The notes: generated from the sequence alone by a model not told the origin. DNA of 64,000 nucleotides from Muscardinus avellanarius (GCA_963383645.1 OY726557.1:130909251-130973250); one strand, 5' to 3'; shown: positions 9,947 through 21,002, numbered from the stretch's first letter. A program made the numbers and translations.

Positions 9947-10800
9947 TTCATTAGCTCAGGCTTCCGTGGTTGTAGCCAAGTCCACCGTGCAGGGCATGAG
10001 ATGAATGATGCATTCTAGGCCCGCTGACTACAATTGCAGCCAGGAGTAAAGGTGTTGAGAGCAAGAGAGAGCCCCTCGCCCCAGCCCAAGCCTCCGGTGT
10101 GACTGCACGGCCGGGCCCACGCCCAGCAGGGCCTTGAGCTTGGCTTAATGCTCCTGTGTTGCCTTTGAAGGCTTCGTAATTGTTCAACAATGGGCTCTGC
10201 ATTTTTGTTTTGCGCCGGTCTCATGGATGGGTCAATGGATCATGCAGCTGGCCTTTATGTACCCAGAGGCGGTAAGGTGTGCAGTGTGTGTAAGGGGAAA
10301 TGGGCTCTTTCCAGCCTCCAGCTGTTGCATGGGTGAAGGAGACCGCAGGGTCCTCTGCTGCATAGCCCAGTCCGGGGTAGCTGGATCTGAGTGAGGAGGA
10401 AGAGGTTGGTGAGGCTGAGGGCCTCTCTGCCCAGATAACCCAGAGGGAGTGCAGTGCTGCGGCTGCTCACCCTCTCCAGCCCAGTGCTTCTTGCTGGAGT
10501 CTCCTCCCCACCTGCCAGCTACTTGGGAAGCTGAGGCTCAAACTTGCCATCCTCCTGTCTCGATCATTGTAGCCACTCATCCAAGCCATTTAGGGACCTA
10601 GGTTCCATAGGAATAATAGGGAAATTTGGGATCGCCGGGGGGCGGGGGGCTTATAGAAGAGGTAAGCTTTCAAAGCCTGGACCCACTTGGTGGTCTCCAG
10701 AGCCCCAGAGCCCTGACCCTGGAAGGGCTGGGAGAATGTCGTTCAGGCTCTGGCCACAAGGTGGCGATGTTGTGCTGTTGGAGAGAGCCGCTCAGCGGTG
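9947..10800. other. Unique intergenic sequence with a CTCF-like site
   Basis: Holds no visible gene. 10513-10565 has a short SINE-like piece (agctacttgggaagctgagg). A CTCF motif match sits at 10751-10768. Confidence 0.55.
10751..10768 (+). promoter_or_regulatory. Candidate CTCF site 1
   Basis: tggccacaaggtggcgat fits the CTCF core (CCA, one or two variable bases, AG(G/T)(G/T)GGC) in plus orientation. It lies in unique sequence, not in a SINE. Confidence 0.55.
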
Positions 10801-10817
10801 GGGAGAGGGCTTCTTAG

Positions 10818-10924
10818 TTTTTGAGACAGGGTCGAAGTTGCTGGGGCTGGCCTCCAACCTGCCATCCTCCTGCCTCAGCCTTTCAAGTAGCTGGGATTAC
10901 AGGTGTGCGCCACCAAGGCTGGCT
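10818..10924 (-). mobile_element. B1-type SINE without an ID half
   Basis: tttttgagacagggtcgaag through gggattacaggtgtgcgcca with no ID part: a plain B1-like monomer, minus strand. Confidence 0.75.
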
Positions 10925-11600
10925 GAGAAGATACTATTCTGCTGAAGACACCCTGACTCTTAGGACTCCAAGGAGCCTGTCTGTCCTCCCCTCTGGCTTC
11001 TCTGATGCTGAGTTCCGTCCCCCACGCCCCCGCCGGCCTGCAGCTTGGGGCAGTGTGTTCATTTCTCCTTTCTGCTCGCCTCCTGTCGTTTCCTAAAAAG
11101 CCAGTTTCCAGGCGTAGGTGGAATCGGTCCCATTGTCTGCTTGTTCCGATGTCTCAGCATCTTCCAGCAGGAGCGATGTGTGTATTTTCCTGGGATGTGA
11201 ACTCAACCTTTCTTTCCCCTTGGCTCGGTGCACTTTCCCTTCGTACACCCGCCTTCACCTGGAGGTTATCACAATTTCCCCTGCCCACACCCCTGTGAGC
11301 AAGAATAGCACATTCCCCGCGCCAGACCTTTCTGGAACTTCATCTGGTCTTGTTTAACTCAACAGGGAAATTCTCCATCCTGGGCCGAACTCTTTCCACA
11401 TTGCTGCAAGAACAGGGTGTGCGGTGGGAGGAGGGGAGCAGGCCGCCAGGCAGGGTGGAGGTCTCTTTCCACACAAGTGCATTCAGAGGACAGATCCTGA
11501 AGCACACAGGCCATCTGACCCTTCTTCAGAGTTCATAGTCCAAGTACTGTCCAAATAGCTAAGAAAGACCAGCAGCATGGAAAAAAATATAGAAGTCTGT
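10925..11600. other. Unique intergenic sequence
   Basis: GC-rich without identifiable repeats or genes; short open frames have no known similarity. Confidence 0.5.
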
Positions 11601-11608
11601 GGGCTATT

Positions 11609-11772
11609 TTTTTTTTTTCTGTGCAGCCCTTTTTATTTTGTATTTCACAACAGGGTCTTACTCAGTTCCTGGGAAGGTCTCTCTAAGTTTCTGAGGCTGT
11701 TCTTGAACTTGTGATCCTCCTGTCTCAGCCTCCCAAGTACTGGCATCACAGGCGTGTATCATGGCACCTAGC
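11609..11772 (-). mobile_element. Old B1-like SINE
   Basis: Minus copy with diverged left half (ctgaggctgttcttgaactt, cctcccaagtactggcatca). Confidence 0.7.
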
Positions 11773-12239
11773 AGAAATCTCTGCTTGAAACGTGTGTCTC
11801 CATTACAAAAATGGGCGACAAGGTATTTATATAAACCAGGGGGAAAGAGGAAAGAAGCCATTCATTAACTTAACAACTTGGTGGCATGTGTGATGGGGAC
11901 AAAAGATACAGCTCTGGACCCCAGATGGGCAGTCGACCAGGAGGCAGGGTCCGGGCAGAGCACCCCCTTCCTAGGGGCCTTTTCAGGGCTATGCAGGGAC
12001 CTTTCCACTGCTCAGCGCAACTGTTTCCTGGGATAACATCTGCCTGAATGGCATGATGGGAGAATACCACCATCCTGCCTCATAGGGGAAAGCACCTTAA
12101 GTTCAAGGTGACCCAGTGAGAACTATCCATCCCCTCCTTAAGGCTGTGATACAGAGATGGGCTTCCAGCATCTAGGAACCTGGCACGTCTGTACTCTATC
12201 CTTGTACCTCCATCCTTGCCAAAAGGGAAGAAGCGCGCT
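11773..12239. other. Unique intergenic sequence
   Basis: Nothing recognisable. Confidence 0.5.
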
Positions 12240-12365
12240 CCCTCTCCTCTCCTCCCCTCCCCTCTCTTCATTCCTCTCGTCTCTTCTTCTTCTTCTTCTT
12301 CTTCTTCTTCTTCTTCTTCTTCTTCTTCTTCTTCTTCTTCTTCCTCCTCCTCCTCCTTCTTCTTC

Positions 12366-12427
<62 letters not shown>

Positions 12428-12436
12428 TCTCTCTGC
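12240..12436 (+). repeat. Long pure pyrimidine tract: (CTT)n, (CCT)n, (CT)n
   Basis: Almost 200 bases of C and T on one strand: mixed CTC, then about 20 CTT units (12283-12342), a few CCT/CTT units, then over 30 CT units to 12436 with one G interruption. Reading frames through it give Ser or Arg-Glu repeats and are artefacts. Confidence 0.97.
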
Positions 12437-13250
12437 TGGGTGTTGGATCTGGAGCTCATCCCCTTGACAGTATCGATAAATGGCAGATACCAGTGCCGTG
12501 TGCCCAGTTCATGGTGTCCATCGCCTGCTCCCTCTTCACCTGTCAGGAAGTGGATGGGTCACTTGCATTCACATGAGGAAACAGGTCCTGCAGGTACCCT
12601 GCTCAAGGTTCTGCGGGATGGAAGAGCAAAGGGTCCCCGGTCCCTGCCATGTCCTCCCTCCAGCCAGGGCCCTCTCCACCTGGAGCTCCGAGATGCTGGA
12701 CCAGGGCTCTCTTGCCAGGTGATAAATCCACTGGCTGAGGCACCCGGGGAAAAGGCCAAAAGGCACTTGCTCTCACAAGCTGGGCTCTGCATTTCCAAAT
12801 GTCTCCCATTCCCACTTCCTTGGCTGCCCCTAGGGCCCTGGGCATTTCCCTTTCTCAAGGGCCAAACCATCTGCTTTCTCTGACTCCTCCGCCCAGGGCA
12901 GTGTGGACAGGAGGGAGAAATGTTTCCTTGGGGTCTTGGCCAGGGTAGCAGAACACCAAGTTCTGTCCTCTGATCCAGAATGACCAGCCTCTGTCCCTCA
13001 TCTTCCTCCCCTGAGCCTTTCATTTCTGTGGAATGGTGCTTGGCTTTGTGGGAAGCTCGAACAATGGGAACAGAGACCAGAAGTACTGAGGAGGCCATGG
13101 CCTGGAGCCCCGTGTGGGAAAGAAGATCCACGGAAATGCTGCCGGGGTGGTGTGTCTCGGCCCGGCCGAGCCCAGGGCCAGCCCTATGCTCAGATTTCCT
13201 CTGCCCACAGAAGACCCACATCTTGGCCTGGGGGAACGGAGAAACCAGCA
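12437..13250. other. Unique intergenic sequence
   Basis: GC-rich, repeat-free for 800 bp. The open minus frame over 12559-13257 (232 codons) shows no known domain and I do not call it a gene. Confidence 0.5.
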
Positions 13251-13259
13251 CCTGCAATC

Positions 13260-13556
13260 AGTGCTTAGAATACTGACACAGGAGGATCGCAGGTTCTAGA
13301 CCAGGGCACTGTAAGTTAGAGAGACTCCGTCTCAAAATAAAATAGGGCTGTGGGGTATAGCTTAGAGGTAAGATTCTCCTGGGTTTATAAAAATAAACAA
13401 ACAAACAAATAAATACTAAAAATAAAAAGAGCTGGGGGAACAAACAAACAAACAAATACCAAAAATAAAAAGAGCTGGAGGTGTAGCTCAGAGGTAAAAT
13501 GTCCCTAGATTTACAAAAATAAGTAAAAAATAAAAAGGACTGGGGGTGTAGCAAAC

Positions 13557-13602
<46 letters not shown>
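13260..13602 (+). mobile_element. B1-dID SINE with repeated ID tails and CA tail
   Basis: Left half from 13260, then three or four ID-like tails in a row (13344-13390, 13428-13445, 13470-13515, 13535-13552), separated by A-rich (AAAC)n/(AAAT)n linkers, ending in (CA)n at 13557-13602. Confidence 0.75.
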
Positions 13603-13607
<5 letters not shown>

Positions 13608-13670
13608 GAAAAGACAATTCCATTTTGTTCGAGTTTAAAGGCTTTTCAAAGCGGTTAAAAATTGGATTTC

Positions 13671-13929
13671 AGCCGGGCATGGTGGCGCACGTTTGCAATC
13701 CCTGAGCTTGGGAGGCGGAGACAGGAGGATCACGCAGGTTTGAAGCCAGCCTTGCTGGCTTAAAAGACCCTGTTTCCAATAAAAATACAAAAATAGGTCT
13801 GGGAGTGTAGCCCAGAGATGAAGGGTTCCCAGGAACCCCAATACCACCAAAAAATAAAATAAAATAAAATAGGGTTGGGGGTGTAACTCGGAGGTAGAAT
13901 GCCCCTGGGCTCTATCCCCAGTACCGCGA
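13671..13929 (+). mobile_element. Composite SINE: type B plus a second, type A ID tail
   Basis: A type B element (13671-13850), an A/T-rich linker, and then a complete type A ID tail (13870-13929: tgtaactcggaggtagaatg, ctctatccccagtaccg). Direct repeats aaaaattgga at 13657-13666 and 13934-13943 enclose the whole, so it seems to have inserted as one unit. Confidence 0.75.
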
Positions 13930-13949
13930 GAAAAAAAATTGGAATTGGG

Positions 13950-14600
13950 CACTTATGTGAGTCAAAAAACCTTTTGACTTGACTTTATTTTGTTACGTTT
14001 GGTAGAGGAAGGTCTCTAGTCGGGGCCCTGTGGTCCGCTTCAGGTGTGAGCAGCAGGGGGCGCTCGCACACCGCATCTCGGCATGTCAGCGGCGAGCGCA
14101 GAGCCGCAGCCCACCTCTGCCCACGCTGCCCACACAATTGGTGGTGCATCCTGGCGAAACACAGAAGCGGATCCCCTGTGCGCCCCTGTGGACACATCGA
14201 GTTCACACTCCCCGCCAAGGCAGCTCTCGGGGCTGGCCTGTTTCACCAAAGACTCAGGCTGTTTCTGCCCACGGTGGGGGAGCTCGCCGGGCTGGGGGGG
14301 GGGGGGCGGCGGACAGGTTCTTTTGGAGTGCCCCAAGTGTGTCCTGAGGTCTTGAAGGAGACGGCCAACCTCGTTCGCGGAGCAGCCTCACTGGTGAGGC
14401 CCTGGAGACAGCTGAGGGCTGGAGGACGGACCCCTGGTCTGGCGTGGGTTTGTGGGAGGCCAGGGAACTGAGCCTTCTGTGTCCTCTCCCCCACCCCCAG
14501 GACGCTCCTCAGAGCCCCACTTGCCCAAGCTTGGAATGTATCCTACTTAACGTATTTGGAAATCTTCACATCCCTAAAGCTCTTTTACAAGGTTAATGTT
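13950..14600. other. GC-rich unique sequence with CTCF-like site
   Basis: CpG-rich for this window, with a G-run at 14293-14306 and a strong CTCF motif at 14050-14065. No gene visible. Possibly a regulatory element (inference). Confidence 0.5.
14050..14065 (+). promoter_or_regulatory. Candidate CTCF site 2
   Basis: gcagcagggggcgctc is a near-ideal CTCF core in plus orientation, in unique GC-rich sequence. Confidence 0.6.
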
Positions 14601-14608
14601 AAGTGCAG

Positions 14609-14793
14609 CAGGCATGGTGGTACACGCCTGTATTCCCAGTACTTGGGAGGCTGAGACAGGAGGACTACAGGTTCTAGACCAGCCTCAGCAATTTAGTGAG
14701 ACTCAGCTACCTAATGAGACCCTGTTTCCAAACGAAATATTTAAAGGCCTAGGGGTGTAGCTCGGAGGTGGAATTCCCCTAGGTTCAATCCCC

Positions 14794-14841
<48 letters not shown>

Positions 14842-14857
14842 ACACTAAATAAATAAA

Positions 14858-14911
<54 letters not shown>

Positions 14912-15263
14912 AGTAAGCCGGGCCTGGTGGTGCACGCTTGTCGTGGTTTGGAAACAGCCTCAGCTACTTAGGCCCTCTGCAACTCAGTGAGACCCGGTTT
15001 CAAAATAAAGAATAAAAAATAGGGCGGGGGTGTAGCTCGGAGGTCAAATGCCCCTGGGTTCCATCCCCAGACTCGCAACAAACAAATAAATAAATATAAA
15101 TAAAAAAGTAAATAAATAAGAAAGGCTTGGGGGATGAAGCTTGGAGGCAGAAGGTTCCCGAGTTCAATCCCCAGTACAAAAAAAAAAAATTCTTTTTCTA
15201 GTTTTTGTCTCCCCTCCACACTTTTCTAGTAGGGATCAAACCCAGGACAAGCTACACCCCAGC
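14609..15263. mobile_element. SINE cluster with CA and GAAA tails
   Basis: Plus SINE 14609-14797 with (CA)n to 14836 and (GAAA)n 14859-14911; plus type A 14914-15078; a lone plus ID tail 15127-15179; and a minus ID piece 15222-15263. Confidence 0.8.
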
Positions 15264-15477
15264 CTTGTTTTTGCCTTTTAATCATGCTCACATTAGCTAC
15301 CAGGGAAGCCAATGAAGCCTGGGGAGGGTTTGCTGCAGTCCTGCCAAGCATGCCAGAGGGACCTACGAGCTGAGAGGGGCTGGCTGCCCTGTGGTCAGCT
15401 TGTAAGGGGGGCCGCTTAATTACCAAGAGGGAAAATGACGGAGGGAGGGAGGGTACTAAGCTTCCTATTATATTTGG

Positions 15478-15607
15478 GCTTTGTTTGTTTTGAGACAGGG
15501 TCTCCCTGTGCTGTCCAGGCTGGTCTTGAACTCCTGGGCTCAAAGGAGTTGCCACCTCGGCATCCCGAGTAGCTGGGACTTCAGGTGTTTGCTGCTGTGC
15601 CCAGCTA
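15478..15607 (-). mobile_element. B1 monomer SINE
   Basis: tttgagacagggtctccctg, then ccaggctggtcttgaactcc: the classical 7SL-derived B1 sequence, minus strand, without an ID half. Confidence 0.85.
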
Positions 15608-15637
15608 TACTTGGGTCTTTAAACAATTGACTGTAAG

Positions 15638-15838
15638 CTGGGCATGGTGGCACACTCTTGTAATCCCCGCGCTTGGGAGGCGGAGACAGGAGGATCAGCC
15701 AGCCGCGCTGGCTTAAGAGACCCTGTTTCCAAATTTAAAAATATACATATATAAAATAGGTCTGGGAGTGTAGCCCAGAGGTAAAAGGGCTTCCAGGAAC
15801 CCCAGTACCACCAAAATCAAAACAAACAAACAAACAAA
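15638..15838 (+). mobile_element. Type B SINE
   Basis: gctgggcatggtggcacact to ccccagtaccacc, with a (CAAA)n tail. Flanks caattgactgtaa (15625-15637) and caactgacagtag (15839-15851) are a slightly diverged target duplication. Confidence 0.88.
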
Positions 15839-16082
15839 ACAACTGACAGTAGCTTGGTTGACGGATTGTGTGAGTGTGGAGCCCTTTCTAGTAGGTCTAC
15901 ATCCTTTCCCCTCATGAGCTCATCTGAAGGGGACTTTCTTTCACTAGGTGCCTCTTGGTTCCAGGTGCAGGGGATCCTCAAGATAACTCCAGGAGGAGAG
16001 GCTCTCACACTGGACCCCTCGTGCTGCCCCCTCAGAGGGGCAGGCGCTCGGCTGGCACTTCAGAAACATTACTAGTGACCTG

Positions 16083-16476
16083 GGGGCAGCGGCACAGGCC
16101 TAGTCCCTGTGTACTTGGGAGGCCGAGACAGGAGGATTGCACATTGAAGCCAGCCTCAGCAACTTAAGGAAAACCCTGTTTCAAAGTTTAAAAAGGGGTG
16201 GGAGTGTGTAGCTCAAAGATAGAATGCCCCTGTGTTTAAGCCCCAGTACAGAAAAAAAAAAAAAAAAAAAAAAGCCGGGCGTGGTGGCAAACGTTTATAA
16301 TCCCAGCTTTTGGGGAGGCTGGGATGGGAGGATCACGGTTCGCAGACAGCCTCAGCTACTTAGTGAGGCCCTTTGCAACTCAGTGAGACCCTGTTTCAAA
16401 ATAAAGAATAAAAAATAGGGCTGGGGGTGTAGCTAGGAGGTAGAATGCCCCTGGGTTCCATCCCTGGTACCGTGAA
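16083..16476 (+). mobile_element. Two tandem plus SINEs
   Basis: An older copy 16083-16255 ending in an A-tract, and immediately after it a type A copy 16275-16476. Confidence 0.85.
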
Positions 16477-16479
16477 AAA

Positions 16480-16904
16480 AAAAAAAAAAGAAAAAGAAAA
16501 AGGAAAACATAAAGGAAGGATGATGGGTGGCTACTCAGAAGCGTCTGGGCTTTGGAAAGGTGCAGTGAGCCTATTTGGAACCACATGTTCCTTCTCCCTG
16601 GATCCGCATGGCCATAGATGGAGTCTGAATTCTGTCCCTCCTTGATCTTCTCAGGTACTTTCCTTTCTCCTTGGGATTAGCAAACCACTTCTATATTCAT
16701 GAGCCTGCCATGTAGGTGACTTCTGGGAATCGTGTGCCAAAGCCTGGTATCTGGACTGAATACAGGTTGGACAAGTTAGCGCGCTTAGAGGAGGCCTCTC
16801 GGGCCCAGGTGGAGGGCCACGCCCAGGGTCTCAGGCTCGGCATGTCTCCTAGGCCCCTGGCTCTGACCACCCTACCTGGCACTTGCCAGCAGGAGAGGAA
16901 CTAA
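16480..16904. other. Unique intergenic sequence
   Basis: Nothing recognisable. Confidence 0.5.
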
Positions 16905-17150
16905 AGCCACGTGTGGCTCCAGTACTTGGGCGGCCAAGACAGGAGAATACCGGGTCAAGCTCAGCCTCAGCAATTTAGCGAGGCCTTATTTAAAAAAATA
17001 AAGCAGGGCTGAGGGGGGGGGGTGGAGGATACAGCTAAGAAGTAGAACACCCCTGGTATCCAAGCCTCACTCAGTAGCTGAGGCTGGCTTTGAACCTGTG
17101 TGACCCTCCTGTCTCAGCCTCCCAAGCATGCGCCACCATGCCCGGCTCGA
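16905..17150. mobile_element. SINE fragments
   Basis: A diverged plus copy (16905-17060) abuts a minus left half (17066-17150). Confidence 0.65.
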
Positions 17151-17495
17151 CCCCCAAACCAAGAAGAAAAAAAAAAAAAAAGAGGAATCGGAAAGCCATA
17201 GCACTAAGAGCTGGGCTAAACCAATGAACCAGTGAGGTGAGCAGGCCCTGGCTCTGGTGTACCCGTACACACGGGGCACTAGAGATTCCTTGCAAATGTA
17301 CATGGTCTCCTGCTTAGATCACCACACCCAGAACAATTAAGCACATTTCCTCACCTGTCAAGCAGTTCTAGGGGAAAGGGCTTTACGAACCGCTCCTGTT
17401 TACTGGATGATTGGGAGGTGCAGCTACAAGTGTGTGTGTTTTGGGTGAGCAGACCTAAGGTCACCGTATAGGAGATGTTTGGGTATTTGACATGC

Positions 17496-17497
<2 letters not shown>

Positions 17498-17540
<43 letters not shown>

Positions 17541-17726
17541 GCTGGGAATTGAATTCAGGAACATTCTACCTCTGAGCTACAACCCAAGCCATCCCAATTT
17601 TATTTGTAAACAGGGTCTTGCTAGGTTGATGCGTTCCACTACTTGAGGCTATCCTTGAAACTGCAATCCTCCTGTCTTAGACTCCCAAGTACTGGGATTA
17701 TAAGCATGTGGCCACCACACCCAGCT
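17498..17726 (-). mobile_element. (TG)n and minus SINE
   Basis: (TG)n at 17498-17539 stands at the tail end of a minus B1-dID (17541-17726). Confidence 0.85.
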
Positions 17727-17740
17727 GCTGAGGTCTTTTA

Positions 17741-18350
17741 TTTTTTATTTGTGCATTATATTCATACATCATCTTGGGGTAAAAAACTTGTGTGTACATA
17801 CATGTACACATCACTGATTTAACCCTTACCCAATTCCTACCCCATTTCCTCCCCGTCCCTCCCTCCCTTGCTCTGCTTACTGGTTGACTTCGATATGTTT
17901 AAGTACATTGTGTGTTTTAGAGATTTTCCTTCTTCCCCCCTCCTTTCTCCTCCTTTAGGTTGTCTTGTTTGCTCCTCTATAGGATTACCTTTTTCATCTA
18001 GAGTTCCTCCTATGACCCCTTTCTCCCTAACTCTCATATATTAGGGAAAGCATCTGATTTCTTTTTTGTGACTGACTAATCTCACTTAGCATAATGTCCT
18101 CCAGTTCCATCCATTTCCCTGAAAATGATGTAATTGAGTTTTTTTTAAATGGCTGAGTAAAATTCCATTGTGCACATATCCCACAGTTTTGTAATCCATT
18201 CATCTGTTGATGGACATCTTGGCTGGTTCCATAGTTTGGCTATGGTGAATTGTGCAGCTCTGAACATAGATACACATGCATTAGTTTGGTAGTTTGGTTT
18301 CCTTTCTTTTGGGTAGATACCCAGAAGTGGTATTGCTGGATCAAATGGTC
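17741..18350 (-). mobile_element. 5'-truncated L1 with perfect 14-bp target duplication
   Basis: Minus strand: the end of L1 ORF2 (DPAIPLLGIYPKE, FTIAKLWNQPRCPS, DEWITKLWD), 3' UTR and A-tail (the tttattttttattt side at 17737). The direct repeat gctgaggtctttta stands at 17727-17740 and 18351-18364, so this is one target-primed insertion of about 610 bp. The frame stops after MEFYSAI, earlier than the usual ORF2 end as I recall it. Confidence 0.95.
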
Positions 18351-18384
18351 GCTGAGGTCTTTTAAATTCCATTTTGTTGACTGA

Positions 18385-18895
18385 TAGGCATTCTACCTCT
18401 GAAAGACACCCCCAGACCATTTATTTATTTAATTTTTGTGGTACTGGGGATTTAATCTAGAGGATTCTACCTCTGAGCTACACTCCCTGCACTATTTTTG
18501 CTTTTCTTATTTTGAAATAGGGTGTGGATAAGTTGATGAGTCTCACTATTTGCTGAGCCTTGAACCTACAATCTTCCTATCTCAGCCTCCCAAGTACTGC
18601 AATTACAGGTGTGCACCACCATGCCCGGCTCCTTTTTTTAAATTTGAGGCAGGGTCACACTAAGTTGCTGAGGCTGACCGTGAACTTGTGATCCTCCTAT
18701 CTCAGCCTCCCAAGTACTGGGATTATGGGCATGTACCACCATAACAGGCCCTTTTCATTTAATGTATTTATTCTGTGGTACTGGGGATCGAATCCAAGGG
18801 GCATCTACTGAGCTACACTTGTAGCCCTATTTTTTTATACTTTATTTTGAAATAGGGTCTCACTAAGTTGTAGAGGACCCCACTATTAGTGTAGC
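18385..18895 (-). mobile_element. Run of minus SINEs
   Basis: Tail piece 18385-18420, full copy 18435-18632, left half 18633-18752, and a copy truncated at 18895. Confidence 0.75.
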
Positions 18896-19500
18896 AGAGG
18901 CTAGGAAAGGAAGGAAGTTCTGTCTACAACTGCTGCTAGAACCTGGCTCTAATTCAGAGAAACCTGCCCCTTGGCTGGTGTTGGGGAAACCAGCCCCGAG
19001 TTTGTGTAGGAAGTGACATGTCATATGTCTGGGAAGAAGGGCTCTGTGGTCATTTTGACCTCTTCCTGCTCCTCCTGGGCTGGGCAGGTGTGCTGGGCGG
19101 GGCTCGGCCTGAGACACTCCTGCCCTTGCAGCTCCTCTTCAGGTTTCTACTTTCGCTTCTTTCTCTCAGGCACCTGCCCCCAACGCGGCCTCCCCTGCTC
19201 CTTTATCTTCCCTTGCACTTACTTTACCATATTTACCTTGTCGGTTGCACACCCACCCCATCATCAGCTCCACAAGGGCAGGATGGTGACTCCAGTCACC
19301 TGCAGCCGCTCCGTGTTTACTGAGGAAAGGAAAAGGAATGACAGGCAGTGTGGAAAGTGAAGAAACCTCTTTGGAATTTCAAATTCCATCAGTTTGGTTA
19401 GTAGAAGCTGAATTCTGCTAGAAAGCTGAAAACTAAGTAACCAGTTGAATTATTCACCTGATCATTCCTACCCCCGCCCCAGCCTAATTTTGAAGCACAA
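18896..19500. other. Unique sequence, probably an L2 remnant at 19080-19330
   Basis: The order of short matches (cttgcacttactttaccata, agctccacaagggcaggatg) resembles an L2 3' end. No gene. Confidence 0.45.
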
Positions 19501-19524
19501 TGTATTTTTCTTTTTTTCTTCCCT

Positions 19525-19602
19525 CTTTCAGTGTTTGGGATGGAACCCAGCGCAGGCTCCCGGGTGCTAGGCATACTACCACCGTGCTACACCCCAGCCC
19601 TG
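19525..19602 (-). mobile_element. Stand-alone ID element
   Basis: tttgggatggaacccagcgc, then gtgctaggcatactaccacc and gtgctacaccccagccc: a full tRNA-like ID unit without a B1 half. Confidence 0.75.
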
Positions 19603-19689
19603 GAGCTCCGCTCTTGACCTGGCTCAGAACTTCCCGACTCTTACCCTGTTGTTTCTTGAACAGAGTTCCACTTCAAAAACAAAGCACAT

Positions 19690-20095
19690 CCCCGTGCATG
19701 GGAGGCTGAGACAGGAGGATCACACATGTTCAAAGCCAGCCTCAGCTTAGTGAGGCTCTCAGCAACTTAGTGAGACCCTGTTTCTAAATAAAAATATAAA
19801 GTAGGTCTTAGAGAGTAGCCTGGAGGTAGAAAGCCTCTGGGTTCTACTCTTAGTACCAAAAAAAAAAAAAAAAAAAAAAACCAACCAACCAAACAAACAA
19901 ACAAACAAAAAAACAAAAACAAAAACAAAAAAAGCACCACAATTTGCAAAGCTGGGCCCCATGCCTGTAATCCAAGTACTTTGGAGGCTTGAGACAGGAG
20001 GATCACAGGTTTGAGGGTTGAAGCAATTTAGTGAGACACTGTTTCAAAATAATAGAGTAGATCCCCCTCCCCTGGTTCAATCCCCAGTACCAAAA
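19690..20095 (+). mobile_element. Two plus SINEs with (CAAA)n spacer
   Basis: A 5'-truncated type C 19690-19857 with an A-tract and (CAAAC)n to 19932, then an old copy 19945-20095. Confidence 0.75.
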
Positions 20096-20280
20096 CCAAA
20101 GGGGCATTGCCTATACATTTGAAGAGGTTGCCTGTAGCATGAATACAGCTTAGCACACAGCAGGAATTCTCCACTGGACTGAGAGGTGGACTTGAGCCAA
20201 CAGGCAGGGCACCTCCTTGATGTCCTGAACACACACACACACACTCTTCCCCAGCCCCAACCTTGCACCATCTTTTGGGC

Positions 20281-20696
20281 TTTTTTTTTTTTTTTCTTCT
20301 TTCAGTACTGAGGGTTGAACCCAAGGGCATTCTATCTCTGAGCTACACCCCCAGCCCTATTTTTTATTTTTATTTTTTATTTTGGTGGTACTGGGATTCC
20401 TGGAAGCCCTTCCACCTCTTGGCTACACTCCCAGACCTATTTTATATTTTTTATTTGGAAACAGGGTCTCTTATAAGCCAGTGCGGCTGGCTTCAAACCT
20501 GTGTGATCCTCCTGTCTCCGCCTCCCAAGCGCGGGGATTACAAGCGTGCGCCACCATGCCCGGCTTATTCTTTATTTTGAAACAGTCTCACTAAGTTGCA
20601 AAGGACCTTAATTAGCTGAGGCTGTTGGGGAACCACGATCCTGTCTCAGCCTCCCAAATGCTGGAATTACAAGTGTGTGCCACCATGCCCGGCTTG
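20281..20696 (-). mobile_element. Type A SINE split by a type B SINE
   Basis: Reading the plus strand: type A ID tail 20281-20375, complete type B 20376-20565, type A left half 20566-20696, all minus. The insertion is again in the A-rich linker. Confidence 0.88.
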
Positions 20697-20757
20697 GACT
20701 CTTAATTGGTATTCTGATGTAATTACTAAGTAACTGAGGATTTTTATATATTCCTTT

Positions 20758-20930
20758 TCTTGTGGTCCTGGTGATCAAACCCAAGGGTGATCTATCTCTG
20801 AGCCACGCCCCAGCCCCATTTTATTTTGAAAAAGGGTCTAAGTTACCGCGTGCTGGCCTTAAACCTGCGATTCTCCTGTCTCAGTTTCCCATGTACTCGG
20901 ACTACAGATTTGTGCCACTATTCCAGGCAC
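20758..20930 (-). mobile_element. Old B1-dID SINE
   Basis: Diverged copy: tcctggtgatcaaacccaag to ctacagatttgtgccactat. Confidence 0.7.
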
Positions 20931-21002
20931 TTTATAGTTGTTCTCAATCTTTCTAGAGAGCTCCATCACACTGTCCTCTGCCCAGAAATCGGATTTTTCT
21001 TT

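Noticed and set aside
12157..12576. Frames with long Ser/Leu or Arg/Glu runs
   Set aside because: Translation of a microsatellite.
12559..13257. 232-codon minus frame
   Set aside because: Arises in GC-rich intergenic DNA; no domain, low-complexity composition, and no known gene at this place in other mammals as far as I recall.
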